A stretch of 64,000 nt of DNA from Viridothelium virens. Its lineage: Eukaryota; Ascomycota; Dothideomycetes; Trypetheliales; Trypetheliaceae. Under the pieces are notes generated by a model that saw nothing but the letters and a program-made list of their open reading frames with translations, ran no database searches and was not told where the DNA came from. Location: positions 124,001-188,000 of the forward strand of contig ML991823.1 in the NCBI GenBank assembly GCA_010094025.1. Direction: 5' to 3'. Made by a program: the position numbers and the translations under genes. Shown piece by piece: positions 10,169 to 19,743 of the stretch. Numbering within the stretch: the first letter of the stretch is position 1; each line of letters starts with the position of its first letter.

Positions 10169-11798
10169 TTAATTATCGTCCGTGGCGTTCGAGTCATCAA
10201 AAGGGCTCTCGTTCCTCTTGTCCGACCCTAAACCATTGTGCGTAGGTTGCCTGCTTGCACGACGAGTTGCCTCCTCAATAACCGCATTAATGCCTAGACG
10301 AGAGTGTCTCCGCTCCTCATTCTCCGCAACGGTAGGCAGTAACCTGCTGGTTTGATCTGCAAAGGGCGAATCGGGTGAAGTGTTGCTATTGAGATTAGGA
10401 GTATCAGCAATCTCGGTAATGTCGGATTCGCGCGCGCGCCCAATGAGACTGCGTCGTGAGCGAGCGTGCTCGTCTTCGTCGTCGTCAGATGTATCATCGA
10501 AAGTGGATGGGTGAGTCGCTGTTTGCTGTGCGCGGGAATGTGGGCGGCTACTGGAGCTCCCGGTCTCCGTGGACGGCCCGGACGAGACGATTTGCGCCAC
10601 TGATGGGTTACTAGGCGAAGCGGCCTTGATGGTATCGGCATCACTTATAGAGCTGATGTCTGGCGTGTTGGTAACGCTTTTTTGTTTGCTTTTCATCTTG
10701 GTGATATTGAGAGCGATAGGCTTCCCATATGTTGCCGTTGCAGAAGACTTGATGGAGCTTTGTGGTGATGGGCCCGTCTTATCTGCTGATGATGGAATTT
10801 GGACTTGTAAGGGCTTTCCAACTCTAGCAAAGTCCAGTGAGGGCATAGGAGGGGTTGAGGCAACGGCTGGTGTATTCTCCCCGCTGCTGCTGCCCGATTT
10901 AACACTGACGACAGCTGCCTTGCCTCGAACCGCTGATTGCGCCGGTATTGGGCTCACGATGGCGTTATTCCGATAGACAGTCGAGGCCATGCTGGTCCGA
11001 GCCAAGCTAGGAGTGATGCTATGTCGTTGTTGACGCACACTTCGTGCATCTGAATCAGCTGAGTATGTCGAGCCTCTGAGATCGCTTGGCATGAAGTAAT
11101 GTGATTCTGATTCTGTCTCGGCGCGTTGCGATGCGTAGGGGCTGTTCGCAGGCGAGCCCATGGCAGGAATCGGGGGAACAGGGGGCACAAGGACACCCGG
11201 TGACTCGAGTCCTCCACGGTTGGTAACACCAGGGATGTACGCGATTTGGATGACATTAGATGCGCGGGTCAAGACCGTAGATGCAATGGAACCCACAGTG
11301 TGCGTCGAAGCCCGAGCATCCCGTTGCATCGTGAAGTCGCTCCCAGCGGGTTTGTCCTCTCCTGGCTTTGGCTCCTGTTGGTATTCTTCCTCTGCCCAGT
11401 CGTCATCTTCGTATTGATCCCTTCTTGGTTTGATAATGAATCTCCAGACAATAAATGTTAATAAGGCAATGAATACCACGCCTCCAACGACACCTCCAGC
11501 GATAGCTCCAACATTAGGACCACCGCCACCGCCCGCACCATTGTTAGTCGGAGGAGCTGGAGTATCGTCTGAACTGACCGAATTAGAGACGCAGGTAGTC
11601 GAAGCGCATTGAGTGCATGACTGGAGGAGCTGTGAACAAATTTGGCCAGATGGACAGACAGGGCACGAAGGAGTTGTATTCGGACATTGAACGCATCTTC
11701 GGAACAACCTCCGTAGCTGATTTTCCACGACTGGAAGACGATCAGAAAACATCACAAGATCTATTTGTTCATGATCAGCCCATACCTTGAGAAGCCAT
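10169..11798 (-). CDS. OPY2: Opy2-like membrane anchor of the HOG/Ste50 pathway
   Basis: A 13-nt first exon (11786-11798, MASQ) and a second exon (10169-11730), split by a 55-nt intron, encode 524 aa. Eight cysteines within residues 17-51 (RRCVQCPNTTPSCPVC, GQICSQLLQSCTQC, ASTTC) match the Opy2 N-terminal domain. A membrane span follows at about residues 80-103 (AIAGGVVGGVVFIALLTFIV), and the remaining 420 residues are a disordered, Ser/Thr/Pro-rich cytosolic tail with acidic patches. There is no signal peptide, as in known Opy2 proteins, where the cysteine domain is extracellular. In yeast Opy2 tethers Ste50-Ste11 to the plasma membrane for osmostress signalling; the same role here is inferred. 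The long upstream region (about 2 kb) suits a regulated gene. Confidence 0.85.
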
Positions 11799-13776
11799 TG
11801 GAGCGACCGCCGAACGACTATTGCAATGCGAAAAGCTTGTGGCCTGCCGTGTCGCCGACGAGGGAGGCAAACTGTGAAACGATAGCGGCAAGCCAAGGAC
11901 GTCAGGTAGGTCGAGATGGGTAGTGCGTCAAGTCATGGACGAACGGCGTCAATGCTACGACGAATACGCAGCGGAGTCGATGAGGAGGCCGGGCGAGATA
12001 AGTGGTAGTTGTAAGAGGGTTGTAATTGGGTTGTAATTAGCCGGCGGGCGGAGATGAACGAAGGGGGTTGCAGAGAGGGGACAATGGGAGACAATGAAGG
12101 AGACCGCGGCGTGCAAAAAGACAGTGGAAGTGTAACGAGCGACTGAGATTGGAAGTAGGCGATCGCGCAGGGCGGTTTGTGTGGTTAGATGGACGGGAGA
12201 AGAGGAGCTGAGGGCACGCAGTACATATCCGTACGTACGGGAGTAGTCAGGTCAGAGTAATAGGGCAGGAGCGAACGACGGAAGAGGGAGGACTGAGGAC
12301 CGGAGACTGAGGACTGCGGACCGGGCGAGACTCTGCGATTCTGCAAGGTCAGCACCTGCCGGGCCGACCTCGACCAATCTAACCGCATCCGCCGCCTTAC
12401 TACCTATGAATAAAACCACTAATCACTTCAACCCTGCCCCTCCCACGACGGTGCCCACCATCTGCCATCCACCCCGATGCGTCTTTGACTGGCATGCCAT
12501 CACGATCGAGTCCATCAGTGCAGGTCGGATTGGCAGTTTGGTGGGGAAGACAAGGTGACAAGATCCCTAGATCTAGCCTCCAGCGGAAGCCAACACGCGC
12601 GTCCCAGCTACATTTCCACCACGTTGTTTTCAGCCTCCGATTCCCGTCTTCTGCACGTCTTCTCTATCAAATTTTGCCTTGGGGCGAGTTTTCATTGGAG
12701 TGGTGCGGAATCCTGGCACCTTGGCGTCTGCCACCACAAGCCATCCCAGTCCGGAGAACATTGGGCACTTGACTTCTTTGTCTCCCCTAGCCAATCAGAC
12801 CCACTACGGCTTGATTGCCCCGTTGTTGGCCCGACCCTCTTTCGCCTGTACTGTGTTCATTGGGATAGCAATCGCTCCCAACTTTGCATTCTTGAGCGCG
12901 ATCTTGGCTATCCGCTGATCTCCGTGTATTGAAGTTCTGCAGATTTGCTGCACTACCTATCCTAATCGCTCACCACGCTTTACCCTTTTTTGCAGTTTCG
13001 CAGCAAACCCTCAGATTCTCAAATGATACGAGTGGTCGCGAGAATGTGGGGTGGGGTCTGCCTTTCCACGGGCAACGGTCGTTTCGGCTAGACAGTCTGC
13101 GCCTTCCCTTTAGAACTTTGTTTTCCTCTACTAGCGTACAGGGTTCATTGGAGAGCGCTGTCAATTTGAATTTGGATATGATACCTACAGTCGATTTGCT
13201 CCGCTCGCGTCCAAGGCCGTCATGAACTGATAGCGACATCTCTCAGCGGATATTTGGCTCAAAGGAAGCGGCGTCGAGCTTTGAATGATGCGACTTGATC
13301 AGGAAGCTGGACATATCTGACTCGCTCAAAGGCTCGAAGTACCTTAGTATGCAAGATTAAGCGCTAGCTTTCTATCATAGACGATATTGGACAAGTCAGT
13401 TTAGTTTCAGTCTGATTTCATGATGGCTAATGGGTAGCGATTGCATATTCAAGGTCAAAAAGTTCAGCTGGGAATTCTTCCATACTAATAGAAGACATTA
13501 CCATCTGGATTTAGATAGATAACCTCAACAAGAAAGATAAATCTTCCAACTGAATTTTCAGGAACCAGGAAATAGTCCCGAAAGACATTGTGAAATAGAT
13601 TTTAAAGGAGGTGAGACGTAATAGAAGTCACTCTGCGGTGAGCCTGCGCCTGTCACCTACTGAGGTCTGGGCACGCACGTCACAGCGCCGAGCTCTGGAG
13701 AAGCGACTCACCACCGTCCACTGTTCCTGCTCTTCCGCCTTTCTCCCATACATTGCTACCTTACGTGTCTGAAGCC
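11799..13776. other. Long divergent promoter between OPY2 and TAF8
   Basis: Nearly 2 kb. Plus-strand frames at 12485-12932 and 12929-13225 overlap one another in different frames and carry no domain; they are best read as chance or as upstream frames in a long 5' leader. No RNA gene is recognisable. Confidence 0.5.
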
Positions 13777-14905
13777 ATGCAGCATGCAGACCAAAATGGA
13801 ATCAAACGAGCCTCGCCTTTCACGGATGAGGCTCCACCGCCTAAAAAACAACGAAACGTACCTAACACCATCAAACACCACCAGCTATGGTACGAGCAGC
13901 ATTCAACAAGCGATCCGACGCTTGCTCCACAAGATCCCGTCTTCATCCAGAGCCAGCTGCTTCGATCCATCATTATAGCATGTGGCGCTGTAGGGTTCGA
14001 CAGCATTACTACTACAGCGCTCGAAAGTTTCCGCGCTGCCGTCGAAGAATGTGAGTCTTCTTTGAATGCACTTTATCTGTGCGATACCCAAAGCTCGCCA
14101 ATGATGTTTTACCTTGCCATAATTGACTCACGCCTTTGCAGATATACTCCGCTGCCTGTCTTTAGTGCATACTTCCATGGACAGTAGTCGCCGTACACAG
14201 CCCCTCCCGCAAGACTTCATCCGCGCCCTCGCTTCTACTAACGCCTCTACCGTCTCCCTCCAAGACCATCTCTCCCTCCATGATCTTGACTCTGAATCAT
14301 CGCCCCTCGTTCCGTCTGTCCTTCAACCTCGCATACCAGAACCCCCACCAGCGGAACCTCCCCCTCCCGATCTCACTTCCATCTTGGGACCCAGCCTAAT
14401 CTGCGCCAAAGAGGAGTCTCAAAGAATGTACATACCCAAGCATTTTCCTCCTCTGCCCAGTCAACACACGTGGAAGGCTACCCCCATCTTCAGCGAGCGA
14501 GAAGAGGATCCTCGGAAGATTCGGGAGCGCGCGACCGAAGAGGGCATGGAAGCCGAGCGCGCTCTCAGAAATCTCGTCGCCGCAAGAAATGCGGGTGCCG
14601 CAGGTCGGAGTCAGACAAGGGCCGTAAGTGGAAAGAGAGGACAGGGACTGGAAGAGGTATGGAAAGAGACGGTAGCTGCGGTGGTAAAAGGGGATGAAGC
14701 GAGGGAAGAACAAAGTAATGGACGCGCTGATATGCATATGGACGAGATAGATCTAAGTTTCGGTTTCGATGGCTCAGCGGACAAAAAACCACCGACACGA
14801 AACGAGAAGATGACAGTCCCGCGGAAGTTAGATGAGCATGGTGGCATGATGGTAAATTATGAAAAGAAATATTGGAGGAAAGCAGCAGCCATGTCAAACG
14901 GATAA
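13777..14905 (+). CDS. TAF8: TFIID subunit 8 (TAF8)
   Basis: Exons 13777-14050 and 14142-14905, with a 91-nt intron, encode 345 aa. An N-terminal histone-fold-like region (LLRSIIIACGAVGFDSITTT, then ALESFRAAVEEYILRCLSLV) spans the splice site, which places the intron firmly. The TAF8 C-terminal domain follows at about residues 190-240 (MYIPKHFPPLPSQHTWKATP, FSEREEDPRKIRERAT). The end is basic and charged. TAF8 pairs with TAF10 by histone folds and joins the TFIID core with TAF2. A TTG at 13753 is also in frame, but the ATG at 13777 (MQHADQNGIKRASP) is the natural start. It is followed on the same strand by the XRCC2-like gene. Confidence 0.85.
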
Positions 14906-15649
14906 TCGGCAGTGGGCAAGCTGCGTTTTCCTTCGCTATTGAGCAAACACAATGATACCCGGCATATGAGCTCAGTGTAGTTTAAAACTTTATGTTTATA
15001 GAATAGATAACCCCATCATGCATTGTGAAGGCAGCTTACCAGACTTAATTCCCCTTACTTGGATGTGCCATGAGCGCAATAAGTTTTTGGAGACATGCTA
15101 TGAACTCTGCTACCTGCCAGCACCCTCCCTCGCGTAGATATTTATTACCTAATTCGAGATTGAAAGCGCAGATGGTTATCAACGGCATTCATCACTTCAA
15201 CTCCCCATCCCATCCCGTTGTCTCCACCATCACTCCATCTTTACACCTAACACCACGACCGTGGTCAGCAAAGCCTTTCATCTACCGTACCGGATTCAAT
15301 TTGAACGTCGAGTCATACAGCCCCACCGTAACTTACCGTCGAAATAATCTCACGATCGGCCAACATTTCACGACCGCATTCCGGTCCTTCCTATCCCCTT
15401 CTAGATCACATGAGTACTGCACTAGCTCGAACAATTTGCACTCGTCTAAATCGATCCTGTCATGCGGTTTGCGGGACTTTCCTGAAGAGAGTGAATTGAC
15501 TCTGGCGGGGAGGGCGGAGGAGGGAAAGATCTGTGCAGGGGGTGGCATTGTCGAGGAAAAAGTCAGCAGGAAGCCAAGTGGTGAGAGGAGGCGAATGATC
15601 GGAAGACGTTCTGGGATCCCTGAAGGAGGATTGAGGCTACCTAGAAAGG
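14906..15649. other. Intergenic, TAF8 to XRCC2-like gene
   Basis: 744 bp. A 205-codon ATG frame starts here at 15070 and runs into the next gene's first exon and intron in another frame; its composition is not protein-like. I read the stretch as 3' UTR plus promoter. Confidence 0.5.
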
Positions 15650-17031
15650 ATGAGTGCGCAAGACCTGGGGAAAAGGTTATTAAATGAAGTAATAGAGGAG
15701 AAGCTCGATGAGGTAGGATTTCGCACTCATTTTCTCGCTCTTTGCTCTGCGACGCATCCAAAATATCTACTCCTGGATTCAAAAGGGGACTTTCCTTTCC
15801 TGTCCTTTCCTATTCTTTCTTTGTCTTCTATTCCAATGAAGTACTGATCTTTCCATGCTTTGCTCAGGCACTGCAGTCGCTACATGCATTACATCACAGA
15901 TCTAGACCATTTACGGGTATCAACCACATCGATAATGTGCTACATAAATTTCGACCTGGGGATAGCCTCGATTTTGATCTAGATGCACTGGACGTTCAGG
16001 GGACTCACCCACCGAAACCTGCCATTATTGAGATCGAGTCGCCTGATCCTAGCCAGGGCAAGACACAATTGCTTTACTTTCTCACGGCCACCATCGTTCT
16101 ACCGACGATTGATGCTACTTCTCAAGTCATCTTGAACGGCCAAAATGGCGCCGTGGTCGTTTTGGACACAGATAGCCGTTTCAGTGTATCACGTCTAGCT
16201 CAAGTGATGCAATTCTATATCTCCCTCCATCGAACCCCACAGCGTGTGGCCTCTAGTCGACGACAAGATCTCAGCCCGCAACAAATAATAGATCATGACG
16301 ATGATACGGCTTTCATTCAAATGTGCCTAAAGCATGTCCACATCTTCTATCCCCAATCCTTCGAGTCTCTACTTGCGACCCTCCATTCTTTGGAAGAGTA
16401 TCTATTAAATTTCGATAAGCATACTTCTGCGTCTCGTCCTTTATCCGCGATAATTCTTGACAGCGCAAGTGCCTTCTACTGGCAAGAACGTCGGAAGAGG
16501 GAGGATGCAAAGCTCTCGATCCACCAGCGAACGAATGATCCAAGCCTAACGCAGACAATAATCAAGACTCCCCAACTGAATGATTATGCACAATTGAGGC
16601 AAACCTTGAAGATGCTCATGAAGTCTTTTGCCTGCCCGGTCATCATTACGACCGATTCGAACACCCGGCATCTACTTCCGCAATCTCACGAGGCTATCCT
16701 CACGCCGGAGCTGTCTCACCCCTGGCTGGCGTTTCCCAAAGTACGACTGCTCATCAGAAAGCCTCCAATTGACAAATTTCCCCCTGCTCATAGCGTTCAA
16801 GAAGCTTTCAGAGATAAATTAGCTAGACAGGAGGTCGTAAACCAAGGACGATTTGAGATCCTCCTCAAATATCGTGCCGCGGAAGCCTGGCGCGAGGGGC
16901 TCGAGTCCGCACCAGCAGACCAAACGATTTGTTTACCCGTACGGGTTGGAGACGAGGGAGTATGGGTTAGCGACGGCAACTGCTCGAGTGATAATTGGCT
17001 ACCGTGGCTGGAATTTGTGGGGGCGGAATAG
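15650..17031 (+). CDS. XRCC2-like RecA/Rad51-family repair protein
   Basis: Exons 15650-15712 and 15868-17031, around a 155-nt intron, encode 408 aa. The N-terminus is MSAQDLGKRLLNEVIEEKLDE. A Rad51-type ATPase core begins with a Walker A-like IEIESPDPSQGKTQLLYFLT, lines up with the XRCC2 pattern (GPEGTGKTEMLYHL in the human protein, from memory), and has AVVVLDTDSRFSVSRL and a Walker B-like PLSAIILDSASAFYW. The GKT is kept, but the first glycine of the loop is replaced. XRCC2 works with other Rad51 paralogues in homologous recombination. Another Rad51 paralogue cannot be excluded. It converges with SDH5, leaving 386 bp. Confidence 0.72.
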
Positions 17032-17417
17032 TGCTGAGAAACGTGTAGAAAAAATTTGCTGTCCAGTGTTGCTGACTTGTGTTACCATAATGTTTATATA
17101 CGTTCTCACTCACATTAAGGGCTCAAAATTACAATATGGCTCTGCCAAGCGCGGCGATCCATACGACGTTGAAGTGAAGACTGACCAAGGCAACCTTGGG
17201 ACCCTTGAACAGGCACCAAACAAGTTCGATCCAGAAACCGAGATCTCGTACTAGGAACTTCACGGCGTCCATGAAATTCCAATAGTGCTTTCTACTGCCA
17301 CCAAGCTTCCACGATAACGCGACAGAGGTTACCGACGTGCGTAGAAAGCTCACTGCTGGAGAGGGTATATCAAGGATATATATACAGCGACTAGCTTTAT
17401 CGAATGGCGATGGAGAT
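17032..17417. other. Convergent 3' region
   Basis: 386 bp between the stops of the XRCC2-like gene and SDH5. It is AT-rich with no coding signal, as expected for two 3' UTRs. Confidence 0.5.
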
Positions 17418-18430
17418 CTAAACATCAAAGTTCCTCACGTCAGGCATTCGTCCAAGCCCTCCACCACCAATACTTTTGATGTTTTGATCTAGCGAAGAAG
17501 CATTAGCCCCGGGAGGTGCCTCAATATGCACACCTCCTGCACTCCTGTTAATTACATGTTTTCTTAGCATCGCCAGAATTTCAGAATTTTTCCATCGCGT
17601 TGGCACTGGTCGATAGGCAGGCTTGAAGGCGCCCACCGTTTGCGCCCATTCGCCAGATCTGGGTTGGTTCTGACGCCACATATCTTCCTTTGGAGGAGCC
17701 GGTGCCTGACCTTGGGCTGGCTTATTTGCCAAATCTGGCCCACTGCCTTCAGCATACTCCATCGAAGTTGGGGTCGGTTCTTGCGTTGCCCAATAGTATA
17801 TATCCCAGTCATTTTCATCAAGGAAAAGGTCGTACTGCTGCAGCTGTTTCGGGGTCATGTGTGCAAGATTCGTATCGGCAAAAGTGGAGAGAAGAAGGTC
17901 GCTCTCGAGTGTGCCCCGCTTGCGGCTTTGATCTGTGCATCGGGAGGAGGGAGATCAGTTTTGTTTCTGGACAAGAAAACACAGGTCAGCAACGACGCAC
18001 ACAACAGTCTCGCCCTCATCGTATTGGCGTCTTCTCCCGTCCGTCTCAAGGGCTCTACCTTGAACTGGCCACCTTCGATCTCGCCCACCTTCAACTCAGA
18101 ATTCGTTCCGACTGCTGGTGTCCCCTTTTGCGTTCCTCCAGTCATTCGGTCGGTGTTCTCAGGCACAGAATCCTTCGGAGTGTATTCGGGATCAACAGAG
18201 GTAATCATCTCAGGCGGTGCAGCATCTTTACCAACGCTAGGCATCTCATTGGCCACCGTGGATGTAGTGTTTGTCATGTGTGGATTAAGAGGTTTTTCTG
18301 TTTGCTTCTTTCTCCATCCCTCTGCAGTATCATTCGGCTCTGGTCCCCATCGGACAGGTGCGGACCCAAATGATCGTGTCCCCGCAGGAATAAGTCGCAA
18401 GACCCTGGAGGCTGATCTGGCGGACAGCAT
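17418..18430 (-). CDS. SDH5: Succinate dehydrogenase assembly factor 2 (Sdh5)
   Basis: Exons 18001-18430 and 17418-17932, split by a 68-nt intron, encode 314 aa. An arginine/serine-rich mitochondrial targeting sequence begins [20 protein letters not shown]. The Sdh5 core spans the splice: [20 protein letters not shown], then [20 protein letters not shown], the signature of the family. A variable tail contains [19 protein letters not shown]. Sdh5/SDHAF2 promotes covalent FAD attachment to the SDH flavoprotein subunit in the matrix. The frame is open upstream of the chosen ATG, but the targeting signal begins there. A small unknown gene ends 175 bp upstream on the same strand. Confidence 0.9.
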
Positions 18431-18605
18431 GGTATTTAGTGCAAAGAGAGTGCAGCTGCTATGGGAGGCCGGAAAGAGAGCGAGCAATTCGACAGGAATG
18501 AAGATACAAGACTCGGGATGGCTAACGGTCGTCGAAGAGGAGGTACCTATGGGAACAGAAGTGGCTTGTGACGTCGTTGACTTCGGTGGTCTTGGTCTTG
18601 GTGCA

Positions 18606-19053
18606 CTAGTGCCTGTAGGTTGGCTTTGCTGACTCATCCCTGGCATCTGTTCGTGTTGCTGGAAGAAACACTTGGGCAATCTTCTCCTCGCCGTCAACAA
18701 TAACGCAATAAACGTTGCCAATCTGTCTCTTCCCATCTGCTGACTCGTATGTGACTGTGGTGGTCCAAATATGCTCTGGCAGTCGTCCGAGGCGCGCTAG
18801 AACGAAGTTCATCTCAGATTGAAACTCGTTCTCAGCTGCCATAGATCTGGCGGCGTTCTTCATGATTTCACTTCCGGTAGAACAGTTGGTCGAGCGAAGG
18901 ACCAATATCTCCTTTCCCCTTTGACAAAACTTGTTAGACTGTGGGTCAAATAATGGACTATTGCCTGACCACAATTTCTATGGCAGGAGCACCTGCTGGT
19001 ACAGGACCCGTGACTCTCGCATTAATGGATTGCTCTCTGTTTGCGGAAAGCAT
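18606..19053 (-). CDS. Small unknown protein, divergent neighbour of wetA
   Basis: Exons 18970-19053 and 18606-18911, joined across a 58-nt intron that has a TCTAAC branch site, give 129 aa beginning MLSANREQSINARVTGPVPA. The second exon reads EILVLRSTNCSTGSE, ENEFQSEMNFVLARLGRL and YESADGKRQIGNVYCVIVDG, and ends AKPTYRH. There is no signal peptide, membrane span or known motif. Its start is 690 bp from the wetA start on the other strand, with a group of AbaA-type sites between them, so it may be switched on in spores too; that is inference. The acceptor is chosen among several in-phase AGs. Confidence 0.55.
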
Positions 19054-19743
19054 TAACTGTGACTCTGTTTCCCTTTTTTTTTTTTATCTGTCCAAGCTAT
19101 CTGTTGAATGATATGAAATGCGACCAAGCCTTCCTACCACCTGCTCTTGCTGTTCCTTTATTTCTTCCAAACTTCTGTTCATATCTGAATACTTAAAGTC
19201 TTCGTAGGGCAGAGAGACTTTCTGACTCCTCATTATCTGGCAGAATGTCCGGTGAGGCCTTTGTCTGGCACCACCGCGGCAGCGCTTACCCCAGGAATGT
19301 GGGCACATTCCTTGCTTTTGGCACATCGTAACCTGGCTGCAAGCGGAATGTCATCCATTAAGCAAGAGGATTATAAGGCTCAGTCGGAATGGTAGCCACA
19401 AACTGCCATACAATGCCATCATGATCAAGGTATCAATTCTTGGAAGTCTTTCCCAGATAATGGCTTGTTCAAAGGACGGGGACATTCCTCTCCATTGATG
19501 TCGAGCATAACATGGTCGATATGGAATTCTGTGAAAGCTGCGGGAGGCTGGGGGTGGATTCACATTAGCTATATATGCCCATCAGGTTTGTTTTCTGTTT
19601 GATTCCCAATACCGAAAGATCTGCACTTCCATGCAAGGTACCACTCCTTACGTGTATCGCTTACACCCTTGCCGGCGTGCACTTATCCAGAATCTTGGAT
19701 CCTCCAGCTCACGTCACGTGCGTATTACCATTCTCAGCCTATC
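19054..19743. promoter_or_regulatory. Divergent wetA promoter rich in AbaA-type sites
   Basis: 690 bp between the small unknown gene and wetA. CATTCY or its complement occurs at 19242-19247, 19294-19299, 19306-19311, 19345-19350, 19386-19391, 19483-19488 and 19729-19734: seven sites, against fewer than one expected by chance (about 1 per 1,024 bp counting both strands). AbaA, a TEA/ATTS-domain factor, binds CATTCY and activates wetA in Aspergillus. Binding here is inferred. Minus-strand open frames at 19084-19563 overlap this region, but I take them as chance. Confidence 0.6.
19293..19312. promoter_or_regulatory. Inverted pair of AbaA-type sites
   Basis: AGGAATGT, a 4-bp spacer and ACATTCCT form a perfect inverted repeat with a CATTCC core in each arm. 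The pair could bind two AbaA molecules facing each other. Confidence 0.55.

Noticed and set aside
10569-10976. 135-codon plus-strand frame
   Set aside because: Antisense to the low-complexity tail of OPY2, where stops are rare by composition.
12485-13225. Three overlapping plus-strand frames up to 125 codons
   Set aside because: They overlap in different frames without domains; treated as promoter or leader sequence.
15070-15687. 205-codon ATG frame on the plus strand
   Set aside because: It runs through a promoter and into the XRCC2-like first exon in another frame, and has no domain or protein-like pattern.
15333-15782. 149-codon minus-strand frame
   Set aside because: Antisense to the XRCC2-like 5' region; composition is not protein-like.
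19084-19563. Two minus-strand frames with some protein-like words
   Set aside because: Splice phases do not agree, no start fits, and the region is better explained as the wetA promoter.
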